The notes under the pieces: model-generated
What the model saw: only the letters and a program-made list of their open reading frames with translations
The model's database searches: none
Told to the model about the DNA's origin: nothing
Made by a program: the position numbers and the translations under genes
Shown here: piece after piece, positions 1 to 5,538 of the stretch
Position numbering within the stretch: the stretch's first letter is position 1
Layout: the number at the start of each line of letters is the position of its first letter
Source: Bryobacterales bacterium
GTDB taxonomy: Bacteria > Acidobacteriota > Terriglobia > Bryobacterales > Bryobacteraceae
Reading direction: 5' to 3'
Assembly: GCA_025353235.1 (NCBI GenBank)
Contig: JANXQZ010000759.1
Coordinates: 1-5,838, forward strand
DNA: 5,838 bases

Positions 1-1
1 C

Positions 2-379
2 ATGCGAATTTTAACTTGTTTGCTCCTCGCGATCCCCCTTCTTGCGCAAGAAGCGCCCCCGGCGGGTGACAAGAAGCCGCCAGCCCGGCCTGCGCCCAAG
101 AATCTTCAATTGCTGAAGCCTGAAGAGGTCCGTCCCATGATGGGGGCGTTCCGTGCGGCTCTCGGCGTTCAATGTACAGCATGCCACGTCCAAGGCGACT
201 TTGCCAGTGACGACAAGCCCGAAAAAGCAACGGCTCGCAAGATGATTGTGATGACGCGCGAGATCAACGCCAATAATTTTACGGACGGCAAAATGCACGT
301 CAGCTGCTTCACTTGCCATCGAGGAGAGGAGCATCCCAAGATGACCGCCGAGCCCGCTGCACCGGCCCCTGCAAACTAG
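2..379 (+). CDS. Small exported di-haem c-type cytochrome, reaction-centre cytochrome (CytoC_RC)-like
   Basis: The 125-residue product starts with a short export signal (residues 1 to about 16, hydrophobic LLLAIPLLA), then a Pro/Ala/Lys-rich linker (about 17-33). Two CxxCH haem c sites follow: CTACH at 58-62 and CFTCH at 102-106. Each is preceded by a helix with candidate axial methionines (M46/M47 before haem 1, M81/M84 before haem 2). This Met-helix-then-CxxCH arrangement, with the LGVQC lead-in, is typical of the photosynthetic reaction-centre cytochrome c family. Here it is cut down to two haems instead of the usual four, and similar short proteins occur in non-phototrophic acidobacteria. 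It should be a periplasmic electron carrier; its redox partner is unknown. The tail is Ala/Pro rich. The start lies one base from the window edge, so no ribosome binding site can be seen, but the signal peptide supports this ATG. The stop abuts the stop of the convergent SDR gene. Confidence 0.85.
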   Translation: MRILTCLLLAIPLLAQEAPPAGDKKPPARPAPKNLQLLKPEEVRPMMGAFRAALGVQCTACHVQGDFASDDKPEKATARKMIVMTREINANNFTDGKMHVSCFTCHRGEEHPKMTAEPAAPAPAN

Positions 380-1048
380 CTATAGGGTGATCCCGCCATC
401 CACTGAAAGAACTTGGCCGGTAATGTAATTATCGGGCTCCAGGAGAAAGCGAACCGCGCGCGCCACATCGATGGCTTTGCCGAATCGCGGGATCACGCCC
501 TCGCTGATGAAGCGGTCGTACTTGCCGGATGCAATGCTCGCTTGAGCCATGCCTGCCGCAGTCACGCCGGGAGCCACGACGTTTACTTGGATATTAGCTG
601 GTCCTCTGCATTCCTTCGCCAGGATCAGCGCGGCGTGTTGCAAAGCGGCCTTGGCTCCGGCATAGATTGTGGAACCTGGAAACACGGCGACCGCCTGCAT
701 CGTCGAAAGCAGAATGATGGACCCATGTGTTCCGCTTTCCCGCATGCGCTCCGCCGCTTCCCGCGCTAAGAGGATCGGACCCAAGTAGTTCACCTCGTGC
801 GAGAGCCGCATGAGGTCCTCTCCCGATCCGCGCGCCGGAGTTCCTGCAAAGATCACCAGTCCGTATAGACACGCTGCGGAGTCGAGTATTCTTGTGCGGT
901 CTTCCGGCTTGGTGATGTTGGCCTGAATGCCATGCGATCGCGAACTGACGATCACACGCGCGCCTTCCGATTCAAGCAACTCAGCAGTGGCGGATCCGAG
1001 ACCGCCCGCACCTCCGACCAGCAGAATCTCAAGCCCGTTGAGCGGCAA
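380..1048 (-). CDS. Short-chain dehydrogenase/reductase (classical SDR), TTG start
   Basis: This is a cytosolic NAD(P)-dependent oxidoreductase of 222 residues. It shows the Rossmann glycine motif VGGAGGLG (11-18), Arg after strand 2 (SSR, R37, which suggests NADP(H)), the helix-4 Asn (N88), catalytic Ser (S115), Tyr and Lys in YAGAK (Y129, K133), the PG motif (160-161) and the SDR C-terminus GQVLSVDGG. Two departures are visible: the usual NNAG motif reads IFAG (66-69), and the strand 2 to strand 4 segment is short. I chose TTG at 1048 over the ATG at 1099 because GGAGG lies 9 nt upstream, the protein then begins MPLNGLEILLVGG as SDRs normally do, and the overlap with the ligase gene falls from 71 to 20 nt. 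It is probably co-transcribed and translationally coupled with the ligase. The substrate is unknown; a sugar or lipid modification role is only a guess from the neighbour. Confidence 0.85.
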   Translation of the reverse strand: MPLNGLEILLVGGAGGLGSATAELLESEGARVIVSSRSHGIQANITKPEDRTRILDSAACLYGLVIFAGTPARGSGEDLMRLSHEVNYLGPILLAREAAERMRESGTHGSIILLSTMQAVAVFPGSTIYAGAKAALQHAALILAKECRGPANIQVNVVAPGVTAAGMAQASIASGKYDRFISEGVIPRFGKAIDVARAVRFLLEPDNYITGQVLSVDGGITL

Positions 1049-2252
1049 CGCCGAGATCCTCCGACGCGGTGTGTCCCAAGGCAACGTAGGCGAACGCAAC
1101 CACGCACAGAAACATAGTCAGCACCTCGCTATCGCCGAGATTGTATTCGAAGAATCCCTCGGCCAGAATCGCCAGGATCACCGCAATGGCGCCATGCAAA
1201 ACGAAGCGCGATTCTCGGGCACCGCGTCTTAGCCCGCGCACGCAATCGAAAAGAACTTTTCCAATCAGCCACAGCATCGCAAGCATGGTGGGAATGCCGC
1301 GCTCGGCCGCGTATTGCAGGTAAATGTTGTGCAGGTGTCCGTACCAGCCATCCGGGAGCGGCCTCGGCACATCGGCGGGCACCCACTTGTCGAACTGCGC
1401 CTTCACCTGTTCGGGACCGAGTCCGAAAATTGGATGCGCCTTGATCATCGCTAGACCCGTGCGACGCGTGATCACGCGGTGCATGTTTGAATCCGTTTCG
1501 CCGTGGGGTTGCAAGATGGAGCTCACCCGTTCCCGCACCGGAGCGAACGCCAGCATCGCGATTGCCGCGACTGCGGGCACCAAGAGCACGAGCCAGCGAT
1601 GCCAGAACCAGAGCAGGTAGAGAAGGCCAATCGGCACGCCCAATAGAAAGATGCTCCGGGTGAAGCCGAGCACCAGAGAGGTTAGCAGGATGGCGCCGCA
1701 GAGCAAACCGGCGACCTTCCAACGATCTCGCGACGCGAACATCAGGTAAGCCGATAACATCAGCAGCACGATCATCTCTTCGCCGCCGAACGTCATCCAG
1801 TGGCTCATGAAGCCCGTGATCCGCTCGCCCACATAGTAGCTGTAGAAATCCTGATGCAACTCCCGCGCTTCCTGATATTTCTGAAGGAACTGGAACAAGC
1901 TCCTGGTTGCAGAGATGGCAGCGACACCCGCCCACGACAGCACGATCAGCCTAACTTGCGCTAGATTCCTAAAGGTGCTGTACACCACCAGAACGATTAA
2001 GTAGACGTAAAACTTGCGTATTTGCGGAGTGCCGTAGCGCGGGTCGCCCGACAGCAGCAGCGAGGTCAGCGTACCCGCGAAGAAAATGGCCAGGGGAAGC
2101 TTGATGGGAGGAAAGCGCATCGGGGCGCTGGACATCAGGAGACTCGCGAAAGCGAGAGCCAGCAGAATTTGAGATACCGCGATGGAGAACAAGATTGAAA
2201 TCGCGGATCCGCAACTTAAGTAAAACGCGGCCCGCTCAAGATGAAGTTTCAA
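1029..2252 (-). CDS. O-antigen ligase / Wzy_C-family polytopic membrane protein
   Basis: The 407-residue product is an inner-membrane protein with about ten or more hydrophobic segments and one long extracytoplasmic loop (about 236-310). The Wzy_C/WaaL signature is present: a conserved-type Arg in GFTRS (R199), the loop with IFGLGPEQ (275-282), and HLHNIYLQYAAERGIP (306-321), whose His308 matches the family's important loop histidine. Family members either join undecaprenyl-linked polysaccharide to an acceptor such as lipid A core or polymerise repeat units; the sequence does not decide between ligase, polymerase or protein glycosyltransferase. The start is TTG at 2252. An in-frame TAG lies four codons upstream (2262-2264), so no longer version exists, and the N-terminus (LERAAFYL followed by a helix) fits the family. 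No clear ribosome binding site is seen. It precedes and overlaps the SDR gene by 20 nt. No glycosyltransferases or export genes are in view. Confidence 0.85.
   Translation of the reverse strand: MKLHLERAAFYLSCGSAISILFSIAVSQILLALAFASLLMSSAPMRFPPIKLPLAIFFAGTLTSLLLSGDPRYGTPQIRKFYVYLIVLVVYSTFRNLAQVRLIVLSWAGVAAISATRSLFQFLQKYQEARELHQDFYSYYVGERITGFMSHWMTFGGEEMIVLLMLSAYLMFASRDRWKVAGLLCGAILLTSLVLGFTRSIFLLGVPIGLLYLLWFWHRWLVLLVPAVAAIAMLAFAPVRERVSSILQPHGETDSNMHRVITRRTGLAMIKAHPIFGLGPEQVKAQFDKWVPADVPRPLPDGWYGHLHNIYLQYAAERGIPTMLAMLWLIGKVLFDCVRGLRRGARESRFVLHGAIAVILAILAEGFFEYNLGDSEVLTMFLCVVAFAYVALGHTASEDLGVAAQRA
1058..1062 (-). promoter_or_regulatory. Ribosome binding site deciding the SDR start
   Basis: On the minus strand this reads GGAGG, 9 nt before the TTG at 1048-1046 and inside the last codons of the ligase gene. 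No comparable site precedes the upstream ATG at 1099. It supports the TTG start and coupling to ligase translation. Confidence 0.6.
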
Positions 2253-2397
2253 ACTTGTAGGCTAGCAAATCACAGCGAGTCTCCCGACCGAAGCCGACGC
2301 ACTGTCCCACAGAGCAGCATAGCCGCGACCAAGATAGTGGCGTTTCCCCGTGCGGAGATTCGTCGCGGGCGGAGAAGAAATCTCACAAACGGTGAAG

Positions 2398-2433
2398 AGC
2401 CGATTAACAATCGGCTGCAGATTAACAATCTGC
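2398..2433. repeat. Two abutting perfect hairpins with identical TAACA loops (REP-like element)
   Basis: Hairpin 1 pairs AGCCGAT (2398-2404) with ATCGGCT (2410-2416) around the loop TAACA. Hairpin 2 starts at the next base and pairs GCAGAT (2417-2422) with ATCTGC (2428-2433) around the same TAACA loop. The shared core GATTAACAATC recurs with an 18-bp period, while the outer stem bases differ but stay complementary. This covariation-like pattern suggests selection on, or propagation of, structure. Neither arm is followed by a T run, so an intrinsic terminator is unlikely. It looks like a dispersed REP/RAYT-type intergenic palindrome; tandem operator sites are the alternative. Confidence 0.75.
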
Positions 2434-2499
2434 CCCACATCGTCAGCAAACCGTGCTGTTTCCGCGAGGCGTTTAGAAATTCGTAGATAGTTGTACAAA

Positions 2500-2530
2500 A
2501 TGACAAGGCACGTCTTCGGACGTTTAGACT
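2500..2530 (+). promoter_or_regulatory. Possible promoter of the phosphatase gene with a dyad in the spacer
   Basis: A -35-like ATGACA (2500-2505, 5 of 6 to consensus) and a -10-like TAGACT (2525-2530, 4 of 6) are separated by 19 bp. The spacer contains the perfect dyad ACGTC-TTCG-GACGT (2510-2523). The -10 ends 9 nt before the ATG at 2540, so transcription would begin at or within about 3 nt of the start codon, giving a nearly leaderless mRNA. This agrees with the lack of a good ribosome binding site. The call rests on weak matches. Confidence 0.3.
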
Positions 2531-2539
2531 AGCAAGTGA

Positions 2540-3022
2540 ATGCAACTCTATATCTTGCGGCACGGCATCGCGGACGAAGGACAGCCGGGCCAGTCCGATT
2601 CGGAACGCGCCCTGACTGCCGAGGGCAAAAAGAAGCTTCGAGACGTCTTGAAGTTGGCGCGGGCAGTCCATGTGGACCCCACTCTGATACTCACAAGCCC
2701 CTATCGGCGCGCGATTGAGACTGCCCAGTTGGCGGCGGATGTGCTCGGATATAAGGGCGAGTTGGTGCGGAGCGACACGCTGATTCCAGCCGCCAAGCCC
2801 GAGTTGGTCTGGGATGAGTTGCGGCTGCATGGCGAAGAAGCCCAGGTCCTGCTAACCGGCCATGACCCGCTGTTCAGCTATTTGACGGGCTACTTGCTGC
2901 GGTGCCCGAATCTGCAGATTGACTTTAAGAAAGGGGCCATTGTGCGCATCGATCTGGAGCGCTTCGTGGCCGAGCCACGAGGCGTCTTGAAGTGGATGCT
3001 TGTGCCGAAGCTGGCCAAATAA
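2540..3022 (+). CDS. sixA: SixA-type phosphohistidine phosphatase (histidine phosphatase superfamily)
   Basis: This is a cytosolic single-domain phosphatase of 160 residues, the normal SixA length. The N-terminal RHG motif (R7-H8-G9) supplies the nucleophilic His8. SPYRRAIETA (53-62) supplies the second phosphate-binding Arg, and TGHDP (106-110) the second catalytic His108. LTAEGKKKL (25-33) is also typical of SixA, which removes phosphate from histidines of phosphotransfer proteins such as ArcB or the nitrogen PTS in E. coli. No target is encoded here. The ATG is placed directly before the first strand (MQLYILRHG), leaving no room for a later start; the purine stretch AAGTGA touches the ATG and is too close to act as a normal ribosome binding site. 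It lies 60 bp upstream of the 68-residue gene and may head the same transcription unit. A small-molecule phosphatase of the same fold cannot be excluded. Confidence 0.8.
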   Translation: MQLYILRHGIADEGQPGQSDSERALTAEGKKKLRDVLKLARAVHVDPTLILTSPYRRAIETAQLAADVLGYKGELVRSDTLIPAAKPELVWDELRLHGEEAQVLLTGHDPLFSYLTGYLLRCPNLQIDFKKGAIVRIDLERFVAEPRGVLKWMLVPKLAK

Positions 3023-3039
3023 CGATTCGATGGTCGCTT

Positions 3040-3048
3040 TGGTAAAGT
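3040..3048 (+). promoter_or_regulatory. Possible extended -10 promoter before the small gene
   Basis: TGGTAAAGT matches an extended -10 element (TGn plus TAAAGT) in the 60-bp gap after the phosphatase stop, 35 nt before the next ATG. No -35 match is seen at the expected distance. It could give the choline genes a promoter separate from the phosphatase. Confidence 0.3.
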
Positions 3049-3070
3049 AGTTGTGTTCCCCGTTTGAAGC

Positions 3071-3078
3071 GGGAGGAG
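3071..3078 (+). promoter_or_regulatory. Strong ribosome binding site of the 68-residue gene
   Basis: GGGAGGAG ends 4 nt before the ATG at 3083, an almost perfect anti-Shine-Dalgarno match. It is much stronger than anything before the symporter or pcs starts, so ribosomes feeding those genes may first load here. Confidence 0.7.
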
Positions 3079-3082
3079 AAAT

Positions 3083-3289
3083 ATGACCGTAGATGAACGG
3101 CTGGAAGCAATGGCCGAAAAGACGAATCTGTTATCTCAAGCCGTCGACGAGAACTGCTGGAACATAGAAGAGAACGGATACAACATAGCCAGGGACGATG
3201 ATCGCATTCGCGCGTTTTTGCATCTGCCTGAGAACCGCGAGCCCCTGCCGGCCGAAGTAGAGGACAAAGGCGACAGCGATTCCAGGTAA
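3083..3289 (+). CDS. Small acidic hypothetical protein (68 aa)
   Basis: I do not recognise a family with confidence. The 68-residue product is acidic, has no signal peptide or membrane segment, and looks mainly helical from residue 3 to about 47 (ERLEAMAEK, then NIEENGYNIARDDDRIRAFL), which could form a short coiled coil. The last 20 residues are Pro/Glu/Asp rich and probably disordered. It has one Cys (C25). A strong ribosome binding site supports that it is real. Its TAA stop is followed after 9 nt by the symporter TTG in the same frame, so the two are very likely translated in tandem. Possible roles are a cytosolic accessory of the transporter or a translational leader; neither is shown by the sequence. 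Confidence 0.6.
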   Translation: MTVDERLEAMAEKTNLLSQAVDENCWNIEENGYNIARDDDRIRAFLHLPENREPLPAEVEDKGDSDSR

Positions 3290-3298
3290 AATGCACGC

Positions 3299-4843
3299 TT
3301 GGGTCTCTCCATCGTTTTCGGCCTGCTTGCCGTCTTCCTGATCATCGGCGCCATCTCGGCGCGCAAGGCTAAAGGCGGCACCGATGCGGACTTGATCGTG
3401 GCGGGACGGTCCATGCCTCTATGGATCGCTCTCCTGACGATGACGGCCACTTGGGTGGACGGTGGATACCTGCTTGGGACGGCTGAGGGTGCCTTCAAGT
3501 CGAATCTCGCGGTGGGTGCCCAGGGCGGACTCTGTTTTGGAATCAGCCTGATCTTGGGCGGTCTCTTCTTTGCTCGCCGCATGCGGCAATTGCGGTTCAC
3601 CACCCTGATCGATCCTTTCGAAGCGCGCTACGGCAAACATTGGGCCGCCGTTCTCTTTATACCCGCCATGCTGGCAGAGGTGTTTTGGAGCGCCGAACTC
3701 TTGGTAGCCGCAGGTTCCAGTTTCGGCGTGCTGCTCGGCGTGAACCTCACGCTCGCGATTCTTCTATCGGCATTGGTGGTGACAATCTACACGGCCATGG
3801 GCGGACTATGGTCCGTCGCATTGACCGATGTGTTCCAGCTTGGCTTGGTCGCGCTCGGTCTGGCGATCGCTCTTCCGTTTATCTTGAGAGCGACCGGCGG
3901 GTTGGAAGCCAGTTTCCTGCACTACGTTGCGGCGCGACCTGCCGGAGGCAGCTTGATTCCCCCAGCGAACCCGGTGGCCCAGGAATGGACTTGGCCAACC
4001 ATCGTGAACTGGTGGGATGTCAGTATCATGCTGGCGCTGGGCGGGATCCCTTGGAACTGCTATTTCCAACGCGTGCTTTCTTGCAAAACTCCCACGCATG
4101 CGCAGTGGATGTCGATCCTGTCCGGCCTGCTCACGATGTCGTTCATGGTTCCTCCGCTGCTGATCGGGATGGCCGCCTTCTCGTATTCGTGGCCCTCCGA
4201 ACTGATGGCGCGCTTGCACGCGGAACCTTCAGACGCGCTGCCATTGTTGCTGAAGCAGGCGACGCCGCGCTGGGTGGCTCTGCTGGGCTTGGCGGCGATC
4301 ATCGCCGCTGTCACGTCCAGCTTTAGCGCCTCGATCCTTTCCGCTGCTTCGATGTTTAGCTGGAACTGCTGCAAGCGGCTGATTCGGCCTGACATCTCCA
4401 CGCGCAATATGAAGCGTGTGATTAGAGCGTCGATTGTCTTGCTGGGAGGGGGTGCCCTCGTAATGGCGTTGAAGGCCCAAAGCGTCCAGGCGCTGTGGTT
4501 CTTCACGAGCGACCTGGTGTTCGTGCTGCTGTTCCCCCAGCTTGTGTACGCGCTGTTCGACAAGAAATCGAACCGGATCGGATCCATGGTTGCCTTTGGG
4601 GTTTCATTGATCCTGAGGCTCGGTGGCGGCGAACCGTTGTTAGGTTTGAAGCCTATGCTCGCGTATCCTGTGTGGTTTGCGGGCGTGATCCCGGGCTCGC
4701 CTGCGGAGTGGTACGACGCGGGTGGGGCGCTCCTGTTTCCCTTCAAAACGGCTGCGGCTTTGGCGGGCTTGATTCTATTGCCTGTGGTTTCCAGATTGAC
4801 GGCACGCTTTGAAGCTCCCCGCGAATTGGTGAACCTGGAATGA
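3299..4843 (+). CDS. CHT1-like (SLC5A7-type) sodium:choline symporter, SSS family
   Basis: This 514-residue inner-membrane protein of the sodium:solute symporter family probably couples Na+ entry to choline uptake. From memory of the human choline transporter CHT1, the match runs end to end: TMTATWVDGGYLLGTAE (47-63), SLILGGLFFARRMR (83-96), LIDPFEARYGK (103-113), LFIPAMLAEVFW (119-130), LALGGIPWNCYFQRVLS (245-261), ILSAASMF (346-353), LRLGGGEPLLGLKP (439-452) and FPFKT (480-484). W52, W130 and W252 fall on human W62, W141 and W254, the aromatic choline site, and E445 falls on human E451. Differences are D54 (Gly in human) and S343 (Asp349 in human). The start must be TTG at 3299: an in-frame TAA lies four codons upstream (3287-3289), and the first helix needs this start. 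The ribosome binding site is poor, so reinitiation from the upstream small gene is likely. Its stop overlaps pcs by 4 nt. Another quaternary amine or solute remains possible. Confidence 0.85.
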   Translation: MGLSIVFGLLAVFLIIGAISARKAKGGTDADLIVAGRSMPLWIALLTMTATWVDGGYLLGTAEGAFKSNLAVGAQGGLCFGISLILGGLFFARRMRQLRFTTLIDPFEARYGKHWAAVLFIPAMLAEVFWSAELLVAAGSSFGVLLGVNLTLAILLSALVVTIYTAMGGLWSVALTDVFQLGLVALGLAIALPFILRATGGLEASFLHYVAARPAGGSLIPPANPVAQEWTWPTIVNWWDVSIMLALGGIPWNCYFQRVLSCKTPTHAQWMSILSGLLTMSFMVPPLLIGMAAFSYSWPSELMARLHAEPSDALPLLLKQATPRWVALLGLAAIIAAVTSSFSASILSAASMFSWNCCKRLIRPDISTRNMKRVIRASIVLLGGGALVMALKAQSVQALWFFTSDLVFVLLFPQLVYALFDKKSNRIGSMVAFGVSLILRLGGGEPLLGLKPMLAYPVWFAGVIPGSPAEWYDAGGALLFPFKTAAALAGLILLPVVSRLTARFEAPRELVNLE

Positions 4844-5538
4844 TACGACGGCAGGTGCTCGCCTGGGGCGTCCACGCATTCACGGCTCTGGGGCTGGTTG
4901 CAGCAGCGCTGATTGCGGTGTTGATCGTTCGCGGCGGTACCGAGGCATTTCGAGAGAGCTTCGCCCTCATGTTTGCCGCCACGATGATCGACGCCGTGGA
5001 TGGATGGATGGCCCGCAGGGCTCGGGTGAAAGAAACGCTTCCAGGATTTGACGGTCGGCGACTTGACGATCTGATCGATTTTCTGACTTACACGTGTCTC
5101 CCGCTGCTGCTCATTTGGCGGGCTCGGCTTTTGCCCGATGGCTGCGAGCCTCTGCTCCTATTTCCGCTGCTGGCGAGCGTGTACGGATTCTCCCAAGTGG
5201 ATGCCAAAACGAGCGACGGTTACTTTCTGGGTTTTCCCTCCTATTGGAACATCGTCGCGTTTTATTTGTATTACCTCCAGTGGCCGGCGTGGCTGAATCT
5301 CGCGATTCTGCTTCTCTTGGCCGTGCTGACTTTTATCCCGTGGTGTTACCTCTACTCGACCCAGCCAGGGCGGTTGAATCGGGTGACGAATCTGCTGGCA
5401 GCGATTTGGGTTGTGATGGTGGTTCTCATCCTCAGCGTGCCACCTGAAAAAGCGAACCCACTGGTGAATCTCTCGCTGCTGTTTCCGGCGTATTACATGG
5501 CTGCTTCCTGGTGGGTGACAGTCAGGCGACGTGGCTAG
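4840..5538 (+). CDS. pcs: Phosphatidylcholine synthase (CDP-diacylglycerol:choline O-phosphatidyltransferase)
   Basis: This 232-residue integral membrane enzyme transfers the phosphatidyl group of CDP-diacylglycerol to choline, giving phosphatidylcholine and CMP (EC 2.7.8.24) at the inner membrane. The catalytic metal-binding motif is D54-G55-x2-A58-R59-x12-G72-x3-D76-x3-D80. The 12-residue spacer is the Pcs form; other CDP-alcohol phosphotransferases have 8. Further Pcs-like segments are VHAFTALG (11-18), VKETLP (63-68), DDLIDFLTYTCLP (76-88) and KTSDGYFLGFPSYWN (123-137), matching rhizobial Pcs as I remember it. About seven to eight membrane segments fit the family. The ATG overlaps the symporter stop (ATGA), so translation is coupled and no separate ribosome binding site is obvious. 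Supplying choline through the upstream transporter fits, because Pcs uses free choline, not CDP-choline. The stop overlaps the stop of the convergent Ig-domain gene. Confidence 0.88.
   Translation: MIRRQVLAWGVHAFTALGLVAAALIAVLIVRGGTEAFRESFALMFAATMIDAVDGWMARRARVKETLPGFDGRRLDDLIDFLTYTCLPLLLIWRARLLPDGCEPLLLFPLLASVYGFSQVDAKTSDGYFLGFPSYWNIVAFYLYYLQWPAWLNLAILLLLAVLTFIPWCYLYSTQPGRLNRVTNLLAAIWVVMVVLILSVPPEKANPLVNLSLLFPAYYMAASWWVTVRRRG

Larger units (their letters stand above)
2253..2539. other. Divergent intergenic region without a gene
   Basis: This stretch separates the minus-strand ligase from the plus-strand phosphatase. Open frames on both strands (2241-2486 and 2262-2498) have no ribosome binding site and no recognisable protein, and part of their translation is just the hairpin repeats. 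It holds the tandem hairpins at 2398-2433, an 8-bp direct repeat CGTTTAGA (2470-2477 and 2521-2528), the short palindrome TTGTACAA (2491-2498) and a possible promoter for the phosphatase near its right end. I see no convincing promoter for the ligase. Confidence 0.7.

Noticed and set aside
1049..1099. The longer SDR start at ATG 1099
   Set aside because: It would add a Pro/Arg-rich 17-residue leader not typical of SDRs and a 71-nt overlap; the TTG with GGAGG at 9 nt is better.
1129..1935. A 268-codon open frame in another minus-strand frame within the ligase gene
   Set aside because: Arg/Gly/Ala-rich shadow of the ligase, which has the family motifs and membrane pattern in its own frame.
2262..2498. 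A 78-codon frame upstream of, and in frame with, the ligase, ended by TAG
   Set aside because: Considered as a broken N-terminal extension of the ligase, but the ligase already has a normal N-terminus and this frame encodes the hairpin repeats and no membrane segment.
2270..2830. A 186-codon minus-strand frame covering the intergenic region and the start of the phosphatase gene
   Set aside because: Antisense to the RHG-containing phosphatase; contains the repeat hairpins and shows no recognisable domain.
3059..3073. Imperfect inverted repeat (CCCG with CGGG) before the small gene as a terminator
   Set aside because: The stem is only four firm pairs with no T run, and it overlaps the ribosome binding site of the small gene; at most a weak structure affecting translation.
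3640..4326. A 228-codon plus-strand frame within the transporter
   Set aside because: Arg-rich out-of-frame reading with no motif or ribosome binding site.
4060..4875. A 271-codon open frame on the minus strand across the transporter
   Set aside because: Fully antisense to a clearly homologous transporter gene; its translation is low-complexity and resembles no protein family, as expected of a high-GC shadow frame.
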